Positions 11,363 to 23,430 of a stretch of 64,000 nt of DNA are shown in pieces. Positions within the stretch are counted from its first letter, which is position 1; the number at the start of each line of letters is the position of its first letter. The position numbers were made by a program, and so were the translations under genes. Source of the DNA: Sipunculus nudus. Taxonomy: Eukaryota; Annelida; Sipuncula; Golfingiida; Sipunculidae. The notes beneath the pieces are model-generated. The model was not told the origin of the DNA. It saw nothing but the letters and a program-made list of their open reading frames with translations, and did no database searches. Where the stretch lies: assembly GCA_026874595.1 (NCBI GenBank), contig CM049311.1, positions 17,943,676 through 18,007,675 on the forward strand, read 5' to 3'.

Positions 11363-13834
11363 GGAAAAAAACTTGCTCTGCAGGAGGACGACCTGAACGG
11401 ATAGGAATAAACTAGTCATGATAAAAAAGCATACTAGTTTACTAGATATCCACGGAAACTCACAAGATTGATCTCATATGACTCGCTAAAAATACAGGTT
11501 ATACATGTGTAAAAAATGACGAGAAAGCAGCTGATGACACACTTTAGGATCAAGAAGGGCAACGCAAAGCGAAGCTCACAAAAAGGCCTAATAAAAACTG
11601 ATGTTTCAAAATGCAGGCTCTGGGTGAAAATTCAGTGATCTTTGGCTTTGTGACCCCAAAATGAGTAATAATCTCCTCAATTGCTAGATTATTCTTATAT
11701 GAGACACAAGTTTAGGGATGGATATTGCATGACTTTAAATGTCCACACAAACAGAAGTGGGTCATGTGACCTCGACCTTTGACCGTGGGACATGAAAATC
11801 AATAGGATTCTTCCTGTATTGGTAAGTGGGTAATAAACAGATCAGGTTGCATTCAGGGCACTAGATGAATGCACAGTTGAGAAAATTATACCACTGTTGT
11901 AATTTTGCAGTCTCAACAATACATCTAAAATCCATGAAATAAAACAGCCTAAAAGAACTGATAAAACTGGTCATGTTCATGTTTCAGGGCATTTGAAATA
12001 TAGAAGGGTAAAGGTGCATAAAAAATGTAGTCGGCGCCATCAGCCTTGTGAAACTGATAAAACGAGATATAATCAATAGGCTAGACCTGCAACAGGGCAA
12101 GGAATAAATTTGTTTGTATTTTTAATTTTTATCACATTTATTAATGTTCAGGGATCATTTTTTATAATTCTTGTTTTGGCTTCCTCGTGGGGTGCTTATC
12201 CAGGGCCCCCGACTAACACTAAGGGGTAAGGACTGCGTGAGAATCCTGTACAATTGAGCACACAGACCCCACCTGTAGTGATAATTGTAAATTACCTGTA
12301 CTTGCCATGGCAGCAATTGGGCTGCTGGACACGGGGTCAAAAGAGTAGCGATGTAGAGTTGCTTGTACCTGGGTATAATAATGTAATATCAGAATCTGAC
12401 AAAATTATAGGACCTACGCTGGTCTATCAATAAACATGCCAGGTTTAAGGACATTAGATGGACCCACAGTTTACGTAACTGAAACCAATGATAAAATTTG
12501 GTAGTCTTAAATAGAGTAAGCTAAGAAAAATAAAAAAAAGGTGGTGCCACCAGTCTTTATCAGCTCACAAAATGAGTTATTATCAATAGCTCAGAGAGTT
12601 ATAGCCAGATGAGCTGAAAATCAACCAGTTTGTGAAAATGTTCTTCTGCCTTGACTAATCAAATAATTTTTCTTTCAAATGTGAACTTTCAGAAAAAAAA
12701 TGAAAGTTAAGTGTGAGTATGAGGGTAAATATAAAAGGTATGCATTTGATAGAATAGATGCAAGTAGGTGTAGGGAGCCATATACTGGAAGATTATAGGA
12801 TCAATAGGTTCGAAAGACCGTGACCGAGCGCGGGCACCTAACTGTTGGATGAAAGGGGAACCACACGACACCGCCATCTCTTGGTGATTTTGAGAACCAT
12901 GTCCTGTCCATTTAACCTGACAATAAAGTGCTTTCAAGTTCCGAAGTGCTCTAGTGCAGTCAATTACCCACACGAATCCATGTCGTTCCGCAAGGTGTTT
13001 ACGGTACATTGATATGGTTGATTTTTCTTGATAGTTATATTAAGACATTTTCCCGCTGTTCCAATAAGCGGCTTACTAACTAGACTTAAAAGGGAAAAGA
13101 GTAAAATGACTCGGACAATAAAACTCAGACAAGCTGAGGATCGACACAACTGTATTTACAATACTCAATAAAGTTGTTCTATTACAATAACGCTAAATTA
13201 GGTGAATGTACAGAGATATAAAATGAAACAACACAAGACCTTTACTTATATAATCTATATCAAAATAGAATAGACACAATTGGCAACGTGTAACATATCA
13301 AAATTTCATACATCTGAATATCAAGACATGTTTCTGATATATCTTGAAATTTGTCTACAAGATCCCTGCACCTTATTGTGGAAGACTGTGATAGTAAATC
13401 ACACAAATTAGAGATTTGCCAAAGTTTTGTGCGCTGTCCATAGTCTGTGTGAGTTTGCATGTTACTACCAACTGAAATAATCCCTCTTGTGGTCGGTAGT
13501 GAAATCGATAATGCCAGCAGCATACTGGATTAAACAGACTAATCAACAGAAAAAACTAGGCGACCATAGATCGAGTGGGTTGCCGGAAGTAGAAATATAA
13601 CAGACAGACGGAGAGACACGAAGACAGGGGAACAAGTGAAAACAGTAATTCAATGAGCAATTGTCTGGGGGAGCAGAAACAATACCACTTATATGTATTA
13701 TAGCTGATATTGAATGTTTGTCTTTCAGAAGCATTGCTAAACAATAAGGACTCTAGAATGACATGTCAGACCAAAGAACAAGCAGGCAGAAGAAGTTGAC
13801 AATAACACACGAACAGAGAGACATACTGACATGC

Positions 13835-14647
13835 TGTTACGGAACCTAATAATAATAGATCACGTAATTTATGACGAGCATAAATTTTTGCTACGGAGAC
13901 AAAAGAAAAAATAGATTCCGCAACAATAGGCAGCGTGAAATGTCAAGGGGAATGAATAAAGAAGTCAGTGGTTTTTTGTTAAGAAATAATTATAATTTAT
14001 TCTTAGAACAATCCTCACACTACAATACACTAAATCAATACAATTACACAGTATTTAAAACATAATAGTACATTACCAGAGTCCGGATCCTAAGCTTTGA
14101 TTCCCGGATATCACAACTGTCACAGCCCAACCAGAGTACTTTAACACAAGTAATCCACGTAAACAGTTCAAATAAATCTTCTCGGTGAATAGTCCGATTA
14201 AATCCCAAAGACAGTCTGTTGTAATCCAAAAGTGGAGTTCTGGTAATAATCCCAAATGCAAACTGGAGACAATCCGTGTAAAATCTGTATAAAGTCCGTC
14301 GAATATCTGTAATTATTATAAGTGCAATTATCGGAGTAGGTCCCAAAACTGACTTGTACGCTGTTATTTTTCTCTCGTCCCCCTGTTCAAAACACAGCAC
14401 TTATTTATAGTTTTTTCACCCGAAGTCCCGAAGCTTCTTTATTCACGAACATTCCAAAAAAACAACAATACACGAGCGCCAATAGCGCATGAAAGGACCC
14501 GAAACTTCTAGACTACAACGAACACTGTGTCTCTACAAGCCCGATTTCAACAAGTGCGGTTTCCATAGCAACGCCAAAGGCTTGAGCCTTACACGAATCA
14601 GAATGCCACGCAAAATCCTGCGCATAATAAAACAGACACCTGTAACA
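13835..14647 (-). mobile_element. Solo LTR-like element, copy 1 (813 bp)
   Basis: It begins TGTTAC and ends GTAACA, the 5'-TG...CA-3' inverted ends of an LTR. Read on the minus strand it has a TATA-like TATAAATAAGTG box, then a transcribed region ending near AATAAATTAT. It shares long stretches with the elements at 55131-55984 and 63301-64000, for example GAATAAAGAAGTCAGTGG. No retroelement reading frames, primer site or second LTR flank it, so it is a solo LTR or a similar terminal-repeat-only copy. A clean target-site duplication is not evident. It interrupts a tandem repeat block. Confidence 0.7.
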
Positions 14648-14679
14648 ATACTGATACAGTCTATTCCTAATAACGGGGA

Positions 14680-15400
14680 ATGAATAGGCGAATAAAATGA
14701 GCTAAAGTTTGTGTTGATAGAACAATATTTTACGAAGTTATGAGCAAAATAATATTGTAAGGTTTTTTCGATGACTTGACCTTTGACCTATCTCATTTAA
14801 AAACGAAAGGCTTATAGATGTTGTATTTGTCTATCAAATGTATAATTTTTAGAGCGATTGACCCCATATTTTGGAATATTATGAATTTTCCCAATGCGTT
14901 ACCATGGTAACAGTAGATTGATTTCAGCTACACATAAGAAGGAAGGCCATGAAATGGCGAATAAAATGAGCTACAGTTTATGTGGCTACGATAAATTTTG
15001 ACAAAGATATGAAGAAAAAAATATTGGGTTTCTTATGACCTTGACCTTTGACCTATTTACTCTTAAGGACACCCGACTTCTGGAACTTTATGTGTTCTAT
15101 CCACAATACAATATTCAGAGGGATTGCTAAAAAATTCTAGCCTGTGGAATGCCATATGTCAGACGAAAGAACAGGGAGCAGGGGGGCGAATTTGACAACA
15201 ACTGACGGACATACTGACTACTGACACATCTGAGATGACTAGACAATCCTATGGAAAAGTATAGAGGAACAAAATGAGCTATAGTTTATGTAGATAGGTA
15301 TCTTTTTGACGAAGTAATGATGAAAATAAAATTTTGACTTTTTTCAATGACCTTGACCTTGACCTTTGACCTATAATTACCAAGAACGACAGGCTTCCAG
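14680..15400. repeat. Tandem repeat block with TGACCTTTGACC motifs
   Basis: Three diverged units begin near AATAAAATGAGCTA (about 14690, 14960 and 15275). Each contains TTGACCTTTGACCTA about 80 bases later (14774, 15036 and 15350), giving a period of about 260-315 bases. Related sequence also lies left of the LTR at 13740-13834 (CAGACCAAAGAACA...GACATACTGAC), so the LTR inserted within the block. A further related motif, CCTCGACCTTTGACC, is at 11768-11784. Confidence 0.6.
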
Positions 15401-15459
15401 GATCTTTAGTTTTCAATCATCCCTGTAAGGCTCAGATCGATTGCTTCAAAATTGTGGCC

Positions 15460-18020
15460 AGCCACACACACACATCGTGACAAACAAACAGACGCATCTG
15501 ACCAACATGCCTGCAGAAATCTTCGATTTCCGAGCGTCATTTATCTTTCACTAATAAAATTGGCGAGACAAATTTTTCCTAAGCATAACATAATAATATT
15601 GTGTGAAAATGAGAGACAAACGCTGCAGCCAATGATATCAAAGCGACTACCGACATAAAAAATATTGTTATCAATTACTGGGTTACCATCTCACCATATA
15701 TAAAATGTCTACTTCATTTATAATATTTCCAAATGGTTACCAGTTTTTCAAGTCGTATGAAGCCAAGCGACTCCGTTGAGTTAAGTAGAGAAAGTCCTAT
15801 AACTACTAAATGCGTTTCTCCAAGCTGGTCATATGTCACTAAATTACAAATCCGGTGTGAACCAATTGTTTCCTACTTCCCTTGAATTGGTGTGATAAAG
15901 AAGGTATTTATGTTCGTGTGGAAATATTGGTGTAACTGATCACACAGCTTCTACACTCCAGAGATATTTACAACATGTATAAAGTGTTTTCAATCCTAAA
16001 ACCTTTCTATATGAGGCTTTAGCCTCGAAAATGATAAGTTGGTATTATCTTGTGTACCGTTTATTCTATGATGAAATGTAAAGTGGCTTCCAAACGGTAT
16101 TGAAAGAATATTCATTAGAATTTTTCAAAACTGATCTGTTACATTCACGTGATCTAGTCGCCCATTCTTGAACCGCATTATTTACCTGAATTATGGGGGA
16201 CTCCTGAATTACTATGGCATGTAAACATAAACGAACTTATTCAGTCCCTCATCCGGCCGTTAACACAGCCATTGTCTTTCTGAAACAGTGAAAGCAAGAA
16301 AATATCAAAATATAAATATAACATAGCAGCGCAGCGTTTTTATGTTTGCGTTTGTGAGGCAGCGTAGATTTGTAACAAAATTATTGATTATGGGGGTGGC
16401 CTTTCGTGCAAACGTGAAACTTTTTTTGCAGTGGATGAATGCAAATGACACACTGAGGCCTATCTTGAATTCAGGTCTGACACAATTAAGTGTATCCGTC
16501 CACTTGATGTTATTTGGGATGTCATCTCCATCATCGTACAGTTAATCATCGGGCGGCCTGCTGTGCAGTCCTGAGTTGACCCGGTACAGACCGTCACGCC
16601 GAATACAGTTTGATACAACATAAGTAATCAGTCCTGGATATAGTACATACTTATAATGACATTATTTACAATATGACAACCTAATACGTTTTAATCACGA
16701 GCCCATTTAAGTCATAGCTATCTTCTTTATACATTTTGATACATTTTATAGAATGGGAGGATTCGTAATATACCGATTGGGCAAAAAGTTTTTCTGACTT
16801 TGTGAGGACAGGAGTACACATTTGATTTAAAACGAACAATAAAAAAATCAAGTTTACTTATAATGGTTAGCAGGAAAGCCTTACTTATATGCTACTTATT
16901 TGTCGGGCCATTTTAAGATTTAATTATTGTTCCATAGAAACGTTTATGGTCATTATCCTACCAAAGCATGACGTCTTAAACCTCGATAGTCCAACTCTCT
17001 CCACGCATGAATCGTAGATATAGCCTCCTTGAGTTTGCTGCGTAACCTAACGAAAGCAAGGACCGATAACACAGCACTGCGACAAGCCGTGTAGGCTTCT
17101 GTGCACGACTCAAACCTAGAAGATCATAAGTAGTGATCCACCTGGACCGGTCCGGACCGCTGAACAGAAAATACCTAACCGCTTATCCCCGGACCAATCC
17201 GGACCGCTCTACTTAATTTTTAAGTTTGAGCTAAACAGATTACGTTATGGATTTATTTTCAACCTACAGTTCTTGTTATGAACAAGGTGTAATTAAACTT
17301 TCATGAATATTCTCAAAAGGAAATAATCAGGAGCAATATTATGCCTACTCTTCCATACTATCAGTTCAGTTTTGCTTTATACAAACGTTTACCATCCCAG
17401 CACACAGGCTTAGTACCAACAGGAATATGGTTTTTTTTTCATCATTTGGGGACAAGTCAGTCAGGGAATCTCCAGATTGACAAGTGTTGAAGCCCGACGA
17501 TGCATGCGCTGTTTTAGTGTTTACACCTGTGATCGGGCCCGGTTCGCGCACTGTTTGTAATACCTGATTTCTGGAGTAAGCAAACGGTTTCAGGGCAATA
17601 GTATGGCAGATACCAATTCATTTTAAAGGGAAAAGGCTATTTTTCGTTTTAATTCAACATGCTTTAAAGGTGATTGGGCCCCTTCAACTTACGTAATATG
17701 GATTTAAAGCAATTTGAACTGCAGTTGTATACTTACATACGTGTATTATTTTATATTATTCTACATTTTTGTCTCTGAGTAACATTTAAGGGTATTTTGC
17801 CATATACTTATGGTCGAAGTGACATGTTCAACATGTTAATCATTCTCCCAGGCTAGTTCTGTTGAATATTTGAAAAAGATATATATAATAAAAAAAATAT
17901 ATGTAGAATGCAGAATTTAAAAAAATACAATGTATTACACATCTGTCAGTAAGTGGGGTTTTGCTGTACGTGTATCTGTGCGTTCACAATTACATTTATA
18001 ATGAATATTCAAGTGATGGA
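15460..18020. other. Non-coding, nothing recognised
   Basis: Unique-looking sequence apart from two GGACCGGTCCGGACC-like words near 17140-17205. Confidence 0.4.
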
Positions 18021-18021
18021 G

Positions 18022-18650
18022 GAATCGAGTCCGGACTTGGACTCGAGTCCACTTTATAAGGGAGTCGAACTCGGACTTTGACTCGAGCGTCCTGGACTCG
18101 GACTTTGACTCGAGCGTCCTGGACTCGGACTTGTACTCGAGCGTCCTGGACTCGGACTTTGACTCGAGCGTCCTGGACTCGGACTTTTACTCGAGCGTCC
18201 TGGACTCAGACTTTGACTCGAGCGTCCTGGACTCGGACTTTGACTCGAGCGTCCTGGACTCGGACTTTGACTCGAGCGTCCTGGACTCGGACTTGTACTC
18301 GGAGGTAAGGACTCGAGAAATCAGGCCGAGTCCATTTTTAGTCCATCAGAAAGAAATCTCAGCCTCATGCCATAAAGACATTTATATACATGTACAAACT
18401 GCTAACAGGATATAAAAAAAAACTATATACCAAACTTTAGGTCTGCATCGGTAGCTAAATGTAATTAAACCTTTAAATAAAGGAATGTGTAAACTAACAT
18501 AAGAAAAACTTATAGGAATATCTCAAAGTTCCGTTTTGAAATTCTTTTTATAAAGAGATTTTTATTGAACTCGACTTGGATTCGGGTTCCAAATGACTTG
18601 GAATCATAAAAAGTGGTCTTGGACTCAAATTTCTCGGACTCGAAACTGCT
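18022..18650. repeat. GGACTCG minisatellite-bearing dispersed element, copy 1
   Basis: The flanks contain ACTCGAGTCC palindromes. Inside, a 27-bp unit (ACTCGGACTTTGACTCGAGC plus GTCCTGG) is repeated about 8.7 times at 18068-18301. The region after the array (CAGGCCGAGTCCAT, then TATATACCAA, then CTGCATCG) and the final TGGACTC/CGGACTCG stretch are shared with 35577-36160. Because 27 is a multiple of three, the array stays open as a meaningless RASWTRTLT-type frame. Confidence 0.65.
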
Positions 18651-19662
18651 TACATAAGAAAATATAGTAAATTTGCTTGGTGCGCTTTACAACTTAATTA
18701 ACACAACTGATAGTTTCATTTGAAATTAAGAATAAAATGTGAAGGCGATAGGTGAGAGCACTTTGTATCTTTGATGGGATGATCCGATTAGCCTTCAAGC
18801 GGATCAGTGCCGCTGTATATCAGTTGAGATGTGTTATAAATTGCTCTGGGACCCCCCGGTGTTTTACACGTCACACGGGATATGTCACTTGACTTGTCAA
18901 CAGGGTCCCACTATCATTAGATATAGATAAATCCATGTCAGCCACGATGTATTCATAAATGTCGTCGATGTTGCTGGTGTTTTGGGCCGCCTTGATATTT
19001 TGTTGATATTACTGATGTCAGAATCGCCGTTTGGCCTGTGGTTCACAATTGATATTTTGATACCGTTGGATAGTTGTATCTTCTTATTGTTGAAGCTCGT
19101 CCGTGCCACGGGGTCAGTGTGTTTACAAAGGACCTGTACAAGTAAGGCGGGTAGTACGGATGCCTTAGTGCAGTTATAATGTGACATTGGCCGAGATGTT
19201 AGCGAATTAACGTCTTTTGAGTGGGGCAGGGAATTTCACCTATTTTGGATTTGTTAGTTTGTTAGCCAATATAATGCGTTTACAAAACCTATGTACTGGA
19301 TTTGAAAACCAAAGAATATTAAAAAAAGTGGCAAAACACCAGTGCACCATGAATTAAAGTATTTAATCTGATTTATCCGAGAAATCTTGAGAGTTTTGTG
19401 TCCGCCGAGATGTAGCCATTACCATTACATTTTGATATTATGGATTGTACACATTGCGGGGAGTTAATTAATGTGATGAACATGAACTAATTAAGGAAAA
19501 CAATGAGCAGAGTACAGTGGATACAGGTGGGGACCGATTCTGGCCAATATTTCCGTCTCAATCGGTAAGTACAATCTAGTCCATTGATTTCTTAATTTAA
19601 GTAAACTATAACATTCATGTCGTATGTTGCACAGGCTGTACAAATATTTTAAGATAACCAGC

Positions 19663-19667
<5 letters not shown>

Positions 19668-19750
<83 letters not shown>
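19668..19750. repeat. Compound (AT)n(AG)n microsatellite
   Basis: AT to 19725, then AG to 19750; this is the reverse complement of a (CT)n(AT)n order. Confidence 0.9.
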
Positions 19751-20926
19751 GGGTGTTTTATAATGTTTGTGTTGGGCGATAAAAAGGGATGATAGCTACG
19801 TTAAACTTCTATAAATAACCCCGCTCTCTGGCCAAAATCAAATCCAAAACCTGTCGCACCCGTAGTATTACCGTGGCATCAAATGTTAACTTATCCCCTG
19901 AGTTGATAAACAAACAAGCTGCAAGCGATTAGAAAAAAATACCCTCCATTTCTTGCATTTATAAAAAATAATATAAGAAAGTCTATGTCACTTAAGTTAC
20001 ATATACCCTGATGTAATAAGGAATTTCCAAACGCACCTTCTGGGAGCAATCAGAACTATTATTAGAACAGTTAATTAACCGTTTACCTGAGCTATGTATG
20101 TCTAAGATTGAAGGGTTAAGATGCCGGAGCAAAGGTTTGGATTTAGTATTCTACTCCGGTGACTAGACGGAGTAAGATTAAAGCTAAGTGTCTTTAATTA
20201 TCCATTTGCTTAATATAGCATATATTGAATGAAAGATACGACACGTGAACGCAGGGGAAAATATATCGCCACTACTCACACACTTCTCTTAATCCTTTAA
20301 TTCACTGATCACGCGACCTGTAGACTATTGTAATGATCTTTAGCACGTTCTCAACATGTAATAAAAAATCTCAACACATCTCGTGTTAAACCTTGCTTTA
20401 TTTATCAAAGGAAAAAGACGCTGATAGCGGTTAATTGCTCCCAGGGCGGGTAGTTATTTACACCGGTGTGAAATATGGAGGTCGCTGGGTGTCATGTTTG
20501 ACACTTCACTAAACGAAAGAGCACTTTGGTGTCCCCATATACCAGAATACGGGATTCTGGTGTTACCAACCATACGGTATCATCGAGTAATTCATAGCCT
20601 ACACGGGTCAAAGGCACTGCCTATCAATATACACAACACATTCCAGTTTATAAAGCGCAGTTAATTAAACCCGCGGGTTGCAAACACGTGTCACTTTCGA
20701 ACGCATCCCGCGATGACCTAAGACATTTATGTACGAATACCAAGGAAAAAATTACCATCATAATGGCATGCAAAGGTTTAAGCATTTAGTAACGCTTTAT
20801 ATTACGTTTTTAATGAAAGATCTAATGTTCGCGCTACAGAACTTAGTAGAACTGTTGAAAAGAAGTACAAATCATAGTGTTCAGCTAGATTAGACCTTTA
20901 TTATAAATGATATTGTAGACAATTAA

Positions 20927-21473
20927 GCATGCCGCCCACTGGCGATTTTTATCTGCGACCAGTCACTAATAGTCGGCGATCGTCTCCGACTGGCGTTCAA
21001 TGAGCAGTCACAGACTCGAGATCATGGTGTTTCCCGCGTTGTCTATTGAATTTTAAATATTAAATTTGTGTTAGTACAAATATAATTGATAAAAAACTAT
21101 CACAATATCAGACACAGTTCACCAGAAAATACCACTCCTATCTTTTCACATGCCCTTAGTTTATAGTTTCGGTTAGGGTATTTGGGTGATGTTTGGTTGT
21201 ACGGACACAGTGTTTGATTTCACATCGACATCAATTCATCTTCTTTTATTAGGGGAAAGTTTATTAGGACAACGAAAATTGCTGATTTTACTCACCGTGC
21301 GGGCCAACTTTGGGCAACACCAAATATCACAAGAGTCATAAGGAATCGCAAGGTTGTCATGGACATGTCACTTGCGATTCCCATGCGATTATAATCGGCG
21401 ACGACTCGCAGATCTCCTGCAATTTTAGTCGCATGGCATCGCGTTGCAACAAAATCCCAATTGGGCGGCAGGC
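20927..21473. repeat. MITE-like element with GCMTGCCGCCCA inverted ends
   Basis: The left end is GCATGCCGCCCACTGGCGAT (20927-20946). The right end, read in reverse, is GCCTGCCGCCCAATTGGGAT (21454-21473). The interior is unusually rich in CG dinucleotides and TCGCAAG/TCGCCGA words near both ends, with an AT-rich middle. No transposase is present. Confidence 0.5.
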
Positions 21474-21767
21474 TATAAATAATGCATGCAGGTTAAAATC
21501 AAAGAAGAACATTAACAGTGATTCATGATCTCTCTTGAAGAAATATATCTAAATCGATAGGATTTCTTTACAAAAATGGCATTGAATCAAATATTCTCAT
21601 TCTGCAAGACGTAAAATGAATTGCAATATAACCCCATAGATGTTATGAGTACATGTTCCTAGTGCAAACAGAGACATAGAGAGCAGACTGAAAGGTGTGT
21701 TAAGCAAGAATGTTAATATGACGGAGACGTAATATTCTTTAGTTTCGTTCTGAGTAAGAACTTCAGT

Positions 21768-21930
21768 CGGGCCTGGGCGGGCGAGTGCATATATGGTGGC
21801 TCAGCTCTCTCCGCTGGCGACCCGGGCTCGATCCTTGGAGTGGCCATGAGAGAGGGTTATAGTGGCTCGTCCTAGGCTGGTGATTTCTCCGGTATCTTCC
21901 ACCTTTACAGTCTACCGAGCCACGGGGAGT
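21768..21930 (+). mobile_element. tRNA-derived SINE, diverged copy
   Basis: TCTCCGCTGGCGACCCGGGC and a degraded B-box GCTCGATCC are followed by GTGGCCATGAGAGAGGGTT and a tail with GGTGATTTCTCCGG and CCACCT. These match the 27.6-kb SINE in order. The A-box is degraded. Confidence 0.55.
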
Positions 21931-23325
21931 GACTCCTATTACTTATTATGGCTAGCTGTACAATCCATATAAAGTAGAACATAGTTTATATAGTTTTTTT
22001 ACAGATATAACTTAATTTAAAATTCATAACTGATTTTAGGGCATATGAAGCTAATTTTCTGTTGACGGGTAGGTTTATGATCGATGGTTTATCCATAACA
22101 CTTTTTACAAATCCGAAATCGGAAATATTATAAATAAAAAAGCGGCCATAATACGTCCCTACTGAGATATTAATAATATTAATATAATATTAATGGAAAA
22201 AAAGACGAAAATATAATATATAGAATCTAAGACTGTGTAAATCTGTTGAAACTTGAATTATATTTTGACTCATTAATTTGTTACAAGTTTCAATCAGAAA
22301 CGTCCTTTTTACCGAAAATGGATTTTAAACAGCTGACCTGACATTTTTTATAACATTACATCCATGAATAGCCTTCCCGAGATAAGTTTTTTTTCAGTAC
22401 AATATAACGATAGTGATGAAAAAAAAATATTATGCAAACATACACATGGACACCATATCTTCCTTGTAATAATAATACATTGTAATTGACAGTGCACTTA
22501 TAATAAAACACTACACGCCCAGCTATTAACGTTGTTTCCTTATCTGATCCGGCTCGTGTTTCCATCGATTACTAGGTAGACATGGCTATTATCTATGAGA
22601 ACAATTGCTCCTGTGTGTGACATAAGGCAAAACAAAAATACCAAAGATGAACAATGGTCCGCATGTGACTCGGCTCTTTGTTCTCATTTCTGTCCAGATT
22701 CCAGGCTACAAGTTCATATTTAAATGTATATAGAGACTGTGCTAAAAAAAAAAACAAAAAGGAAACAAACATACAGTATTGTATATCAAAAGTTTTCACA
22801 GAATTTGGTTTATATGAAATTTTAAGAATTAGAACCTTCCAAGCAAATTGTACACATACCGGTCCTAGCAATTTTAATTTATCACCCATGGACGTAAAAC
22901 ATGTTAAAATAATCTACCAATTAAGGTCTTATAAACATTTTCAAGACCCTTATCATTTCTCATATACAAGTTTTCAAGAACCTTATCATTCCTTTAATTT
23001 GTTTCATTTTGGTGTATCACAACGGCAAATAATAGTAACTTGATTTAAAACCCTAAATGAATACTCAATCTTAATCAATTTACTTGCTACTAGCCATTTA
23101 TAACTTATCCTGCTTGTGACTCTGTACAAATGCTAAAAGCTGATGGTCGACAGGTTATCCTCATGAAAATTATATATATATATATATTACTTCTCAATAT
23201 ACTTTTACTTATGTGATCAAACATATGGTATACATAAATAACTGATGAACCAAATATTTAGATAAGTAGTATTTAAATCATATTTTTGTTAATTATCTTA
23301 TTATTTGTCAAAGGTGAACTATATG

Positions 23326-23430
23326 ACAGAGAGAGAGAAAGAGAGAGAGAGAGACAAATAGACAGACAGAATGAGAGAAAACAGACAGATAAACAGAGAG
23401 AAGGAGAGAGACAGACAGACAGAGGTGGGA
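23326..23430. repeat. GA / GACA simple repeat
   Basis: Purine-rich GAGA and ACAGACAG units with interruptions. Confidence 0.85.

Noticed and set aside
14044-14400. 118-codon minus-strand frame
   Set aside because: Inside LTR copy 1; not preserved in the other two copies.
18078-18415. Frames of repeated RASWTRTLT / SVLDSDFD units
   Set aside because: A 27-bp minisatellite read in two frames; both are open only because the unit is a multiple of three.
22678-23043. 121-codon plus-strand frame
   Set aside because: AT-driven composition, no ATG/splice context, overlaps a frame on the other strand of similar length.
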